Assembly (NCBI GenBank): GCA_049688395.1
Contig: JBAVKQ010000093.1
Coordinates: 7,097-71,096 of the forward strand
DNA length: 64,000 nt
Direction: 5' to 3'
Source of the DNA: Prado023 sp049688395
Lineage (GTDB): Bacteria > Actinomycetota > Actinomycetes > S36-B12 > CAIYMF01
In this document: one piece after another, positions 34,443-43,544 of the stretch
Position numbering within the stretch: the first letter of the stretch is position 1
How the letters are laid out: the number at the start of each line of letters is the position of its first letter
The notes under the pieces: model-generated
What the model saw: the letters and a program-made list of their open reading frames with translations, nothing else
The model's database searches: none
What the model was told of the DNA's origin: nothing
Translations under genes and position numbers: made by a program

Positions 34443-34660
34443 CTGATCGGGCCGCTCAGATGGGACCTCGTCCTCCGTATCGCGCAGTGCCTGCGATACC
34501 GGGTGATCTGACGCGGCAACGCGTCCGACGTGCGCATTCGTCCTGTCCGCAGCGGTGCCCTCACCTGCCCAGGGCAGCGCGTCGTCCGAGTGATCCTCAG
34601 CACCTGACCCGAGCCCCACGCGCCGTGATCGATCCCGGCGACCCCGTCTTGGACGCGTAG

Positions 34661-35833
34661 TCAGCCTTCGGCCAGGCTGGCGCCCAGCGCGCGCAGTCCG
34701 TCGAGGTCGTGGACGTCGGTCGCCTGGGCTGTGGCTCGGGCGACGGGCACGTGTGGGAAGCCGGCGCTGAAGTGCCCGATCAGGTGGGTCTCCCGGCTGA
34801 TGCGCGCCATGCGTTCGGCGTGCACCCGCAGGATCCGCTCGGTCAGGCCGTGCTCGGGGAGGTCGGCCAGGTCCTGGGCCCCCAGCCGGCTGCGCTCGAG
34901 GGTGAGGGTCGGGGCATCAGTGCTGTGGATCCGGTTGAGCACGAGCCCGGCCAGGGCCATCTGATCCTGTTCCAGTCTCTGGGTGAAGTAGGCCGCTTCG
35001 CGCAACGCGTCGGGCTCCGGGGTGGCCACGACCAGGAAGCTGGTCCCGGGCGCCTGGAGTTGGGCGTAGGTCAGTTCGGCGCGCTCGCGGAAGCCGCCGA
35101 AGATGGTGTCCAGGGCGGCGATCAGGCTCTGGACGTTGGTGAGGATCTGCGCCCCGAAGACCCGGTTCATGACCCCGGACATGGCCCAGACCCCGGCGTT
35201 GAACACGGTGAGATAGGTCCGGCCACCGAGGCGCGCCGGTGCCAGGAAGAGCTTGATCGTGCGGCCGTCGAGGAAGGAACCCAACCGCTGGGGGGCATCG
35301 AGGAAGTCCAGGGCCGAGCGCGAGGGTGGCGTGTCCACGACGATCAGGTCCCAGCGCCCGTCTTCATCGGCCTGGGCACGCAGTTGGCCCAGCTTCTCCA
35401 TGGCCATGTACTCCTGGGTGCCGGTGAACGAGGTGGACATGGATTGGTAGAACGGGTTGGCGAAGATCGCCCGGGCCTGGTCGGGGGCTGCGTGGGTCGC
35501 CACCGTCTCGTCGAAGGTGCGCTTCATGTCCAGCATCATCGCCTCGAGCAGGCCGCCGGCTGCCAGGTCCACATCAGGTACCACGCGCGGGACGTTGTCC
35601 AGGTGTTCCAGGCCCATCGACTGGGCGAGCCTGCGCGCGGGGTCGATGGTCAGCACGCACACCCGTCGCCCCTGCTCGGCCGCCCGCAGGGCCAGCGCTG
35701 CTGCCGTGGTGGTCTTGCCGACCCCGCCCGAGCCGCAGCACACGATGATCCGGGTGCCCCGGTCGGCGAGCAGCCCGTCCACGTCCAGGCGTGGGGCAGC
35801 AGTGGCAGACGCGTGCGTTCCCCTCGAGGTCAC
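34661..35833 (-). CDS. ArsA/Get3-like ATPase (second of pair)
   Basis: The 390-residue ATPase has a deviant Walker A CGSGGVGKTTTAAALALRAAE near residue 35, LTIDPARRLAQSMGLEHL (switch region), and IVVDTPPSRSALDFLDAP. It matches the actinobacterial ArsA-like pair exemplified by Rv3679/Rv3680 (a Get3-like complex), rather than a true arsenite pump, since no arsenic genes are nearby. The start overlaps the previous gene by 4 nt. The pair may form a hetero-oligomer handling membrane proteins or metabolites; exact role unknown. Confidence 0.87.
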   Translation of the reverse strand: MTSRGTHASATAAPRLDVDGLLADRGTRIIVCCGSGGVGKTTTAAALALRAAEQGRRVCVLTIDPARRLAQSMGLEHLDNVPRVVPDVDLAAGGLLEAMMLDMKRTFDETVATHAAPDQARAIFANPFYQSMSTSFTGTQEYMAMEKLGQLRAQADEDGRWDLIVVDTPPSRSALDFLDAPQRLGSFLDGRTIKLFLAPARLGGRTYLTVFNAGVWAMSGVMNRVFGAQILTNVQSLIAALDTIFGGFRERAELTYAQLQAPGTSFLVVATPEPDALREAAYFTQRLEQDQMALAGLVLNRIHSTDAPTLTLERSRLGAQDLADLPEHGLTERILRVHAERMARISRETHLIGHFSAGFPHVPVARATAQATDVHDLDGLRALGASLAEG

Positions 35834-36840
35834 GACCCACCCACCCCGAAGCCCTGCTCGGTCAGGGCTGCGGCGAGCTCGTACAGCCCGCCGAGGTCGA
35901 TGCCCGCTGCCAACCAGGCAAGCTCGTAGGTGGGCCGGCCCAGCGACGCCAGGGCGGCCCGCTCGGTCGCCTCCAGGTCGAACCGGTCCGTGGCGTCGAG
36001 CGCCTCCCCGGTCAGCGCGTCGACGACCGCGCCGCTGGTGGGCAGACCCACGGCCGCCAGCCCGGCGGCGATCTCGGCCCGGGGCAACTGCCCGCTGCGG
36101 GCCTGGGTGAGGTCACCGGCGGTGAGGACGGGCTGGCGCACCATGTTGATCAGAACGCCACCGACCGGCAGGCCGATCCCGCCCAACTCCGCCACCACGT
36201 CCACGGTCTCCTGCGTGGGCATCTCCTCGAGCAGGGTCACGACGTGCACCGCGGTCTGTGCCGAGCGGAGCACCTCCATGATCGATTCGGCCTGGTTGCG
36301 CACGGGCCCGACCCGAGCCAGGCCGGCGACCTGCTCGTTGACGTTGAGGAAGCGCGCGACCCGCCCGGTGGGCGGGGCGTCCACCACGACGGCGTCGTAC
36401 CGGACGCCGTCGGGCCGGGATGCATCCAGGGTCTGGCAGATCTTGCCGGTCAGGAACACGTCGCGTAGTCCTGGGGCGATCGTGGTGACGAAGTCCAGGA
36501 CCCCCAGCCTGTCCAGCGCCCACCTCGCCCGACCGAGGTGGTAGACGGTCTGCAGGTACTCCAGCAGCGCGTCCTGGACATCGACCGCCAGGGCGTACAC
36601 CTCGCCACCGCCCCGGGCCACGGCGACGCGACGCTCGGCGTAGGGCAGCGGCGGGCAGTCGAACAGCTGCGCGATGCCTTGACGGCCCTCCACCTCGATG
36701 AGCAGTGTGCGCCGGCCCCCCGCAGCCAGCGCGAGCGCGAGCGCAGCCGCCAGGGTCGTCTTGCCCGTACCCCCCTTGCCGGTCACCACGTGCAGCCGGA
36801 CATCGGTCCAGTCCGGGGGGCGCGCAGGGTCGACGGGCAC
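35830..36840 (-). CDS. ArsA/Get3-like ATPase (first of pair)
   Basis: The 336-residue protein has Walker A VTGKGGTGKTTLAAALALAL at the N-terminus, LLIEVEGRQGIAQLFDCPPL and VVVDAPPTGRVARFLNV (switch). It is the upstream member of a two-gene ArsA-like unit. GTG 36840 is supported by TAAGGT 7 nt upstream, the leaderless pattern. The UbiA gene ends 45 nt upstream, so read-through from the polyketide cluster is also possible. Confidence 0.87.
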   Translation of the reverse strand: MPVDPARPPDWTDVRLHVVTGKGGTGKTTLAAALALALAAGGRRTLLIEVEGRQGIAQLFDCPPLPYAERRVAVARGGGEVYALAVDVQDALLEYLQTVYHLGRARWALDRLGVLDFVTTIAPGLRDVFLTGKICQTLDASRPDGVRYDAVVVDAPPTGRVARFLNVNEQVAGLARVGPVRNQAESIMEVLRSAQTAVHVVTLLEEMPTQETVDVVAELGGIGLPVGGVLINMVRQPVLTAGDLTQARSGQLPRAEIAAGLAAVGLPTSGAVVDALTGEALDATDRFDLEATERAALASLGRPTYELAWLAAGIDLGGLYELAAALTEQGFGVGGS

Positions 36841-36847
36841 GTCCTCG

Positions 36848-36853
36848 ACCTTA
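36848..36853 (-). promoter_or_regulatory. -10 element, leaderless start of ArsA-like pair
   Basis: TAAGGT on the minus strand ends 7 nt before the GTG at 36840. Confidence 0.45.
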
Positions 36854-36885
36854 GGCCTGATCTCGCGACCCGGCCCGCCGCCGGA

Positions 36886-37719
36886 TCACCCGCCGGCGAT
36901 GATGCCGGCGTTCAGGCTGAGCAGGAGGGAATCGATCAGCGCGAGCAGCATCACGATCCTGAACAGGTGCCGGCCACCGGATGCGGTGGCGGCCAGGACC
37001 GAGACCGCGGTCAACCCTGCCAGGATGGCGACCGCGGTGGGCAGGTGCAGGTCGAGGTTCCCCACGAGCAGACCGGTGGCCGCCAGTAGCGCGACGACGG
37101 CCAGCTGCGCCGACAGCCGCCCCCCCAGGCGCCCGACCAGTCCCTGGCTGTCGGTTGCCCGGTCGGTGTCGATGTCGGGGATGCCGTTGGCCAGATGCGC
37201 GCCCACCCCGAGCAGCGACAGGGTCGCCACCGCCCACCCGGCCGGCGGCTGCGGCGGGGTCAGCCCGTAGGTCAGGAACGGGGCGAACAGCCCGAAGGAC
37301 ACCAGGTAGGGCACGAACGACCAGATCGTCGTCTTCAGCCACAGGTCATAGGCCCAGGCAGACGCGACGGCGACGATGTGGGCGGCGCCACCGATGACCC
37401 CACCGGCCAGGAGCGACAGCGGGATGCACGCGAGGGCAGCGGTGCTCGCGGCCACCCACAGGCGGCGTTCGCTTACCACACCGCGCACGGTGGGCTTGTC
37501 CCACCGCTGCGCGTGCCGGTCGCGCTGCGCGTCATGGGCGTCGTTGGCCCAGCCGACGGACAGCTGCCCGGACAGGACGGCCAGGAACACGGCGAGGCCC
37601 CCGATCGGTCCTCGGCCCAAGGACAGCGCCAAGGCGGTGATGGCGACGGTGACCACGAGGGTGGGCCCGGGGTGACAGGCCGCCACCAGTCCGCGTACCT
37701 GCGCGTGGCGAGCAACCAT
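36886..37719 (-). CDS. UbiA-family prenyltransferase
   Basis: The 277-residue polytopic protein has about eight membrane segments and both aspartate motifs of UbiA prenyltransferases: WANDAHDAQRD (first, NDxxDxxxD) and GIPDIDTDRATDSQG (second). It should transfer a prenyl or similar chain to an acceptor inside the membrane. It is the last gene of a four-gene run: type III PKS, ICMT-like methyltransferase, FAD oxidoreductase, UbiA, with gaps of 4 nt, a 4-nt overlap and 6 nt. The context suggests that the acceptor is the polyketide product. Confidence 0.85.
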   Translation of the reverse strand: MVARHAQVRGLVAACHPGPTLVVTVAITALALSLGRGPIGGLAVFLAVLSGQLSVGWANDAHDAQRDRHAQRWDKPTVRGVVSERRLWVAASTAALACIPLSLLAGGVIGGAAHIVAVASAWAYDLWLKTTIWSFVPYLVSFGLFAPFLTYGLTPPQPPAGWAVATLSLLGVGAHLANGIPDIDTDRATDSQGLVGRLGGRLSAQLAVVALLAATGLLVGNLDLHLPTAVAILAGLTAVSVLAATASGGRHLFRIVMLLALIDSLLLSLNAGIIAGG

Positions 37720-37725
37720 CGTCGG

Positions 37726-38745
37726 CTACCCGGCGATCCGGTCGACGATGCGGGTGAACGTACGCGGCAGCGCCTGCGCGGTGGGCACGATCATCGGGCG
37801 CAGGCGGGGCCTCGCGCCGACCCAGAGCAGGGTGTTGGTCAGGTTCCGGTAGGAGCGGGTGATCCGCGTCCACGCCGCTTCGTAGCGCTGGGGCTGGTCG
37901 GTCACGATCGCCTCGACGGCTGCCTGCGCCTCGGCGAAGCCGACCCGCAGCCCTTCCCCGGTCAGGGCGTCGACGTAGCCGGCCGCGTCGCCGACCAGCA
38001 GCACCCGGCCCGCCACCCGCGCGGTGCTGGACTGCCGCAACGGCCCGGCCCCCCGCAGCGCACTGGCCTGCGCGGCCCCGGACAGGTGGTCGGCCAGGCT
38101 CGGCAGGCTGGCGATGGCCGCCGCTAGGTCCAGCGGCCTGGGTCCCAGCACCGCCACCCCGACCGTGTCCGGGCTCACCGGCGTGACGTACACCTCCTGC
38201 CCGGGCAGCCAGTGCACCTCGACCAGGTCCGACCAGGGGGCAACCCTGAAGTGCTGGCGCAGGCCGAACCGGCGCGCCCCAGCAGGACGGGCTGCCAGAC
38301 CCGTTGCCCGGCGCACAGTGGAGTGCAGCCCATCGGCTCCGACCAGGTAGCGGGCGTCCATTCCTGCAACATGCACCCCCGCGGCGGTCTGCGTCACCCC
38401 GGACACTGCGCCCGGGTGGATGCGGACCCCGACCTGGCGGGCCCGGTCCAGCATGGCTTCGTGCAGGGTCGTCCGCCGCACCCCGCGCCCGGGCCCGGCG
38501 CTGAACGTGGCCTGAGCCGCCCGCGCGCCCGACAGGTAGCGGATCCCCGTGAGGTCCACTCCCTGCGGGTCGATGCCCAGGGTGTTCAGCCGGGCCAGGG
38601 CCTGGGGCATCAGGCCCTCCCCGCACGCCTTGTCGATGGCCCCCGGCCGCGGTTCCACGACGACCACCTCCAGGTCGGCCATGGCGGCGTCGATCGCCGT
38701 GGCCAGCCCCACCGGCCCGCCCCCGGCCACGACCAGGTCGATCAT
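37726..38745 (-). CDS. FAD-dependent oxidoreductase, geranylgeranyl-reductase/hydroxylase type
   Basis: The 339-residue flavoprotein has the FAD-binding VVAGGGPVGLATAID at the N-terminus, ACGEGLMPQALARL, a central DARYLVGADGLHSTVRR (DG motif) and GDAAGYVDALTGEGLRVGF near residue 265. This places it among PHBH-fold monooxygenases and geranylgeranyl-reductase-like enzymes. In a type III PKS operon it could hydroxylate the aromatic ring (as SrsC does in Streptomyces griseus phenolic lipids) or reduce a prenyl chain. The start overlaps the end of the methyltransferase gene by 4 nt. Confidence 0.85.
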   Translation of the reverse strand: MIDLVVAGGGPVGLATAIDAAMADLEVVVVEPRPGAIDKACGEGLMPQALARLNTLGIDPQGVDLTGIRYLSGARAAQATFSAGPGRGVRRTTLHEAMLDRARQVGVRIHPGAVSGVTQTAAGVHVAGMDARYLVGADGLHSTVRRATGLAARPAGARRFGLRQHFRVAPWSDLVEVHWLPGQEVYVTPVSPDTVGVAVLGPRPLDLAAAIASLPSLADHLSGAAQASALRGAGPLRQSSTARVAGRVLLVGDAAGYVDALTGEGLRVGFAEAQAAVEAIVTDQPQRYEAAWTRITRSYRNLTNTLLWVGARPRLRPMIVPTAQALPRTFTRIVDRIAG

Positions 38746-39272
38746 CGAGACCCGGCCGGCAGCAGCTTCAGTGCGGCGTCCTCGGTGCGGATCCGGACCG
38801 CCATCAGGGCAGCGTTCAGCGTGGTGAACACCAGGGCGGTGACCCATGCCGAGCCGACCAGCGGCAGCGCGAACCCCTCGATCACGACCGCCACGTAGTT
38901 GGGGTGGGACAGTCGGGCGTAGGGACCGCGAGTCACCCTCGGCAGGCCGGGGACGATCACCACCCGGGTGTTCCACCGTGGCCCCAGCGAGGCGATGCAC
39001 CACCAGCGCAGCGCCTGGGCGCCCAGCACCAGTATCAGCATCGGCACCGCCAGGGCGGCGATCATCTGCCGACCTGCCAGATGGACCTCGACCAAGGCCC
39101 CCACCAGCAGGCCCAGGTGCAGCACGACCATCGCCGGATAGTGCCCCCGGCCGTGCTCCTGCCCGCCGCGCTCGGCGCTCCAGCGCAGGTTGCGCTGGGA
39201 GACGATCAGCTCGGCGACCCGCTCCAGGCCCACGAGGACGATAAGCACCGTGAATACGGTGGTGCCGCTCAC
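38742..39272 (-). CDS. Isoprenylcysteine-carboxyl-methyltransferase-like membrane methyltransferase
   Basis: The 176-residue membrane protein has about four or five membrane segments and the ICMT-like C-terminal motif GPYARLSHPNYVAVVIEG plus RTEDAALKLL. Bacterial members next to type III PKS genes, such as BpsB (YpbQ) beside BpsA in Bacillus subtilis, methylate alkylpyrones. GTG 39272 lies 4 nt after the PKS stop and inside the operon; the frame stays open upstream but within the PKS end. Confidence 0.85.
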   Translation of the reverse strand: MSGTTVFTVLIVLVGLERVAELIVSQRNLRWSAERGGQEHGRGHYPAMVVLHLGLLVGALVEVHLAGRQMIAALAVPMLILVLGAQALRWWCIASLGPRWNTRVVIVPGLPRVTRGPYARLSHPNYVAVVIEGFALPLVGSAWVTALVFTTLNAALMAVRIRTEDAALKLLPAGSR

Positions 39273-39276
39273 CGGG

Positions 39277-40353
39277 TCACCAGCGCAGCAGGACGAGTTC
39301 GGCACAGAACCCCGGGCCCAGGGCGATCAGCAGCCCGGGTGTCCCCGAATCGGGAGTCGGGGCGCCGTCACGGCCCTCGAGGGTGTCGGCGAGCACATGC
39401 AGGACCGAGGCCGAGGACAGGTTCCCGATGCGTGCCAACGACCGCCAAGTGACCCCCAGCTCGTCGTCGGTCAGACCCAGGGAGGACTCCATGGCCTCCA
39501 GCACCTTCGGGCCGCCCGGGTGACAGACCCAGTTCGCGATGTCGGGAACCTTCAGATCCTGATCGGAGAGGAAACCGACGACGTCGTCCTCGAGGTACTG
39601 GGTCACGACCGTCGGCACGTCGGCCGACAGCACGAGCCGGAACCCGCTGCCGCCGACGTCCCAGCCCATGGTGTGCTGGGTGTCGGGATACATCCGGCTG
39701 CGCGAGGCGAGCACGCGAGGCCCGGTGATGCCCATCCGCCGCGCGCGGTCGGCTCCCACCATCACGACCGCGGCCGCACCGTCACCGAACAATCCGCTGG
39801 CCACCACGTTGGGCATCGACACGTCCGCGTGCTGCAACGTCAGCGAGCACAACTCGATCGAGAGCAGCACGGCCACCCCGTCGGGATCGCCCAGCAGGTA
39901 GTCGCGGACCCGGGCGATCCCCGCCACCCCGGCCACGCACCCGAGGCCGAAGATCGGCAGGCGTTTGACGTCGGGACGCAGCCCCAACGCCGGCACGAGC
40001 CGGGCCTCCAACGACGGTGCCGCGATCCCCGTCACCGAGGTGGACACCACCAGGTCGACGTCCTCGGGCCTCAGGCCGGCCTTGGCCAGGGCGCCCCGGA
40101 TGGCCTGCTCGCCCAGGTCCAGGCCCACCCGGATGAACACATCGTTGGCCGCCCCGAAGTCGTCGAGGTCGGGGTAATCCGCCAGGTCGAGGGCCAGGTT
40201 CCGGCTGCGCACACCTGTGGCGGCATGGATCTTCTCGACCAGCGCGACGTGGCCACCATCGGGGGACACCATCGTTCCGAACGCCTTGGTGATCTCCTGC
40301 TGCGGGTAGGCGAACGGGGCCAACACTCCATGAACTCCGGCAATAACCACCAT
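39277..40353 (-). CDS. Type III polyketide synthase (chalcone/stilbene synthase family)
   Basis: The 358-residue enzyme has the full catalytic triad: Cys139 in IFGLGCVAGVAGIARV, His278 in WVCHPGGPKVLEA and Asn311 in IGNLSSASVLHVL, and the closing GLLIALGPGFCAELVLLRW, shown here as GPGFCAELVLL. It condenses malonyl-CoA onto a starter acyl chain to make alkylpyrones, resorcinols or naphthalenes in the cytoplasm. It leads an operon with a methyltransferase, a flavoprotein and a UbiA prenyltransferase. A TATGCT -10 lies 6 nt before the ATG. Confidence 0.95.
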   Translation of the reverse strand: MVVIAGVHGVLAPFAYPQQEITKAFGTMVSPDGGHVALVEKIHAATGVRSRNLALDLADYPDLDDFGAANDVFIRVGLDLGEQAIRGALAKAGLRPEDVDLVVSTSVTGIAAPSLEARLVPALGLRPDVKRLPIFGLGCVAGVAGIARVRDYLLGDPDGVAVLLSIELCSLTLQHADVSMPNVVASGLFGDGAAAVVMVGADRARRMGITGPRVLASRSRMYPDTQHTMGWDVGGSGFRLVLSADVPTVVTQYLEDDVVGFLSDQDLKVPDIANWVCHPGGPKVLEAMESSLGLTDDELGVTWRSLARIGNLSSASVLHVLADTLEGRDGAPTPDSGTPGLLIALGPGFCAELVLLRW

Positions 40354-40359
40354 CCGGGC

Positions 40360-40365
40360 AGCATA
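40360..40365 (-). promoter_or_regulatory. -10 element, leaderless start of type III PKS operon
   Basis: TATGCT on the minus strand ends 6 nt before the ATG at 40353. Confidence 0.55.
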
Positions 40366-40443
40366 GGTGCCAAACCCCGCTTGCGCCGCCGACGCAGTTC
40401 GGGGGATCGCTCTCCGACGGGGTGTGGCCCGGGTGCGGACCGG

Positions 40444-41619
40444 TCACGGGGGAGCGTCGAACGCGCGCGCGACGACCACGTCGGTCGACGCGTGGGCGAT
40501 GATCGACAGGGTGATGGTCAACGCGGTCAGGTGGAACAGCGCGTCGGCCGCGTCGATGCCCGATTCCAGGATCAACAGGCCGTAGACGACCGAGGCGAAG
40601 CCCTTCGGCCCGAACCACATGGCGGCGGCCTTCTCCCGCATGTCCAACGGCGAGCGGGCCAGGGAGATCAGCAGTGCCAGGGGCCGTGCCACCACGAGGG
40701 CCAGCACCGCGAACACCCACCCGGGCCACGGGATCTCGCGCAGGAACGGGATCGAGATGAGCAGGCCGAAGACCAGCAGGGCGCCGAGCTTGAGCAGTTC
40801 GGCCAGCACTTCGCCCAGCTCGCGGAAGGCCTGCACCTCGCGCTGGCCCAGGGTGGCCACGGTCATGCCGGCGGTGAATGCGGCCAGGAACAGGTTGGCG
40901 GTGGTGAGCAGGCACAGCCCCACGACCAGCAGGGCGATGCCCACGGCGGTGATGGCGATGTACTCACCGCTCGAGGCGAACACCCGGCTGCGTTCCAGAC
41001 GCAGCACCGCCCAGGGCACGACCACGCCGATCCCGACCCCGAGCAGCAGTTCGAAGAGCACCGTGCCGATCTGGGGCTCCTCCTTGGAGGCGATCTCCAG
41101 CAGGATGATGACCACGGGCAGCGCAAGCCCGTCGTTGAGGCCCGACTCGACGTTGAGCATCTGGCGCAGGCGGTGGGGGACCCGCAGGTTGCCGACCAGC
41201 GCCGCGGCGAAGACCGGATCGGTCGGGGCCAGGGCGGCACCGAGCAGCAGACACTCCAACATACTCAGATCCGTCAGCCAGTAGGCGAGGCCTGCGGTGA
41301 TGGCCATGGTCAGGGGCATCCCGAACAGCAGCGCGCGACTGGGCAGTCGCCAGGCCGCCCGCAGGTCGGGCCAGCCCAGACGCATCCCGTCGGTGAACAG
41401 GACCGCGAACAGCGCGGCCTCGGCCAACCAGAGGACGATCGGGTCGTCGGGCTGCAGGTCGACGATGCCCAATGAACCGTCGCCGGCCACGATCCCCACG
41501 ACCAGGAACAGCACCGCCGTGGACAGGACCGTCCTGTGCGCCCGCGCGGAGATGAGCACCGCGACCAGCAGGGCCACGGCGTAGAGCAGCAGCAGGACGG
41601 TGTTCTGGTCCACGGCCAT
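40444..41619 (-). CDS. CPA1-type cation:proton antiporter
   Basis: The 391-residue polytopic protein has about twelve membrane segments and the CPA1 core ALAPTDPVFAAALVGN with NVESGLNDGLALPVVI (Asn-Asp pair). It exchanges Na+ or K+ for H+. TACCGT lies 8 nt before its ATG. It is divergent from the hydrolase gene. Compared with the antiporter at 21694-22962 it keeps the standard TDP, so it is the more typical member. Confidence 0.9.
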   Translation of the reverse strand: MAVDQNTVLLLLYAVALLVAVLISARAHRTVLSTAVLFLVVGIVAGDGSLGIVDLQPDDPIVLWLAEAALFAVLFTDGMRLGWPDLRAAWRLPSRALLFGMPLTMAITAGLAYWLTDLSMLECLLLGAALAPTDPVFAAALVGNLRVPHRLRQMLNVESGLNDGLALPVVIILLEIASKEEPQIGTVLFELLLGVGIGVVVPWAVLRLERSRVFASSGEYIAITAVGIALLVVGLCLLTTANLFLAAFTAGMTVATLGQREVQAFRELGEVLAELLKLGALLVFGLLISIPFLREIPWPGWVFAVLALVVARPLALLISLARSPLDMREKAAAMWFGPKGFASVVYGLLILESGIDAADALFHLTALTITLSIIAHASTDVVVARAFDAPP

Positions 41620-41627
41620 GGGCGCTG

Positions 41628-41633
41628 ACGGTA
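41628..41633 (-). promoter_or_regulatory. -10 element, near-leaderless start of antiporter
   Basis: TACCGT on the minus strand ends 8 nt before the ATG at 41619. Confidence 0.4.
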
Positions 41634-41779
41634 CTCGGACCGCTGCCCGACCGCCCCGGAGGCCGGCTAGGACACCTGCCTACGCCTGGCTACGCGGCGA
41701 CCTCGGCGGTCGGGTGGTGTCCGGGATCAGGTGGTGTCCAGGGGTCAACCGGCGGGCCGTGGGAGCCGATCACAGGAGT

Positions 41780-42538
41780 GTGTCTGCTGGTGTCCGCCGA
41801 TTTGCGTTCTCGGTCAACGGGCAGCCCGTGGGCTGGCATGTGTACGGGCCCGATGCCGGCCGCCCGCTGCTGTTCCTGCACGGGTGGGGGATGCTGGTCA
41901 ACGGGTACTGGAGGGCCATCGAGGGCCTGGCCGCTGCCGGCTGGACCATCCACGCGATCGACTTGCCCGGGTTCGGTGGTAGCGCGCCGCTGCCGGTGAC
42001 CCGCTCGTCGCTGACCGGGTACGCCGACTTCCTGGGCGCGGCCCTGGCGGTCAGCCCGTTGGCGGGTGCGCAGGTCCCCGTCGTCGGGCACTCGTTCGGA
42101 GCGGGCATCGCGGCCCGGGTCGCGGTGAGCCAGGAGGACCTGTTCCAGGCGTTGCTGCTGGTCTGCCCCGTTGGCGGGGCCGGGTCCTCGGTGCGCTCCT
42201 GGGTGGCGATGACCAGTGCCCTGGTCACCGAGTTCAGCCAGGAGTTGGCGATCCGGGCCACTGATTCGGTCACGGCCGTGATCCGGCACCCGTTGCCGTT
42301 GGTCCGCTCCGCGTACGCGGCGAAGACAGCGGACCTGACCGGAGAGCTCATCACGCTGCACTCCGGGCAGGTGCCGGTGCATCTGGTTCTCGCCGATCGT
42401 GACTCGATCGTTCCGGCGGGGCAGCTGGTCAGCGCGCCGTCCACGTCGACCACCGTGGTGCGTGGCAACCACGGCTGGATGCTGACCCGGCCGGCGGAGT
42501 TCGCCGACGCTGCGTGCCGAACCCTCCCCGCGGCCTGA
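41780..42538 (+). CDS. Alpha/beta hydrolase
   Basis: The 252-residue protein has the fold order LLFLHGWGMLVNGYW (oxyanion), VPVVGHSFGAGIAARVA (Ser nucleophile in GHSFG), VLADRDSIVPAG (acid) and GNHGWMLTRP (His). It is a serine esterase/lipase-like enzyme; acceptor unknown. The start is uncertain: GTG 41780 has CAGGAG too close (1 nt); the frame is open to 41600 but with no better site. It is followed after 269 nt by the small membrane protein gene. Confidence 0.8.
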   Translation: MSAGVRRFAFSVNGQPVGWHVYGPDAGRPLLFLHGWGMLVNGYWRAIEGLAAAGWTIHAIDLPGFGGSAPLPVTRSSLTGYADFLGAALAVSPLAGAQVPVVGHSFGAGIAARVAVSQEDLFQALLLVCPVGGAGSSVRSWVAMTSALVTEFSQELAIRATDSVTAVIRHPLPLVRSAYAAKTADLTGELITLHSGQVPVHLVLADRDSIVPAGQLVSAPSTSTTVVRGNHGWMLTRPAEFADAACRTLPAA

Positions 42539-42807
42539 GGGTCGATCCTCCTGAGGCTCGGTCGTATTGCCCAGCGTCGAGGCACGCGTCAGCGCCGGGG
42601 CGCTGCCGTCATCGCGCCAGATCCTGCGCTCCGTCATGCCCCGACCCGATGGCCCACTGTGCAGTAGCCTCGGGTCCAGCAGTCGAGGTTTCGGCAAGTG
42701 GGGTTCGTGCCGACCCGCGAGCGCTCCACGCCAGGTCGGCGGGTCGTCACCTCCAGGCCCAGCACGAAGCAATCATCGACGACGAGTACGTGCACAAGGA
42801 GAGGGCG

Positions 42808-42939
42808 ATGGACGCACGAGGCTGGATAGTCCTGATAGCACTGATCGTGATCCTGGGGTCGGCCTTGTTCGTCTGGTTCCGAAAGCGGCAACGGTCGGGT
42901 TCCATCCGAGCTGCCGATCGGAAGCGGGACCAGACATGA
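42808..42939 (+). CDS. Small single-pass membrane protein, 43 aa
   Basis: A strong site (AAGGAGAGG) precedes ATG 42808. The product has a start MDARGW, one membrane helix (IVLIALIVILGSALFVWF) and a very basic tail (RKRQRSGSIRAADRKRDQ). Its stop overlaps the next ATG by 4 nt, so it is translated with the PRC-barrel genes. A TAGCCT hexamer at 42665-42670 may be the promoter. Function unknown; it may anchor its partners at the membrane. Confidence 0.7.
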   Translation: MDARGWIVLIALIVILGSALFVWFRKRQRSGSIRAADRKRDQT

Positions 42940-43544
42940 CGACTTCGTCGATGCGGCTGATCCGCGCTGTCGAGATCATCGGGATGCCGGTCGTGACGAT
43001 CGATGGCGGTGAAGATGTTGCCGAGGTGAAGGATGTCGTCTACGACGGCACCAATCACCAACTCGTGGGCTTCACGCTCAACAAGCGGGGCTGGTTCCGG
43101 GGGACGCTGAGCGAGGTGCTCGATGCGGCGCAGATCGCGGCCATCGGCCGGGACGCGGTGATGGTCGGCTCCGCGGCCGACGTTTCGGCGCCGGTCGCCG
43201 CTCCTGATGCGGCGGCCCTGCGGGACCGGGGCCGTGACGTGCTCGGCAACAGCGTGATCACGACCGATGGCACCGCCTTGGGCACAGTCTCCGGTGTCCT
43301 CCTGAGCGCCGGGAAGCGACCCGCCGCAGTCGGCTACGAGTTGACCGACAAAGGTGGCGCTTCGGTCCTGATCCCGATCTCGGCGCAGCTGTCGCTGTCC
43401 GGTGACAACTTGGTCGTCCCCACGGATGTGCGGTCCTTCGATCCTGCGGACCTGGCCGGCTTCGGCGCCTTCGCCAGCGCGGCGCGCCACGTCGTGGCCG
43501 ACGATGCGACACCCAACGACCAGGAGGCAGCGGCAGATGAATGA
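42936..43544 (+). CDS. PRC-barrel domain protein, two domains
   Basis: The 202-residue protein has two PRC-barrel domains: the first around VEIIGMPVVTIDGGEDVAEVKDVVYD (shown to 20 residues: EIIGMPVVTIDGGEDVAEVK) and the second around DVLGNSVITTDGTALGTVSG. PRC-barrels are small beta folds that bind RNA or membranes (RimM, photosynthetic reaction centre H subunit). It overlaps both the small membrane protein gene (4 nt) and the next PRC gene (8 nt), so a shared complex at the membrane is plausible. Function is unknown. Confidence 0.8.
   Translation: MTTSSMRLIRAVEIIGMPVVTIDGGEDVAEVKDVVYDGTNHQLVGFTLNKRGWFRGTLSEVLDAAQIAAIGRDAVMVGSAADVSAPVAAPDAAALRDRGRDVLGNSVITTDGTALGTVSGVLLSAGKRPAAVGYELTDKGGASVLIPISAQLSLSGDNLVVPTDVRSFDPADLAGFGAFASAARHVVADDATPNDQEAAADE

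Noticed and set aside
34661..36840. Arsenite efflux ATPase
   Set aside because: No arsB, arsC, arsD or arsR is nearby, and two half-size paired ATPases fit the Get3-like actinobacterial pair better.
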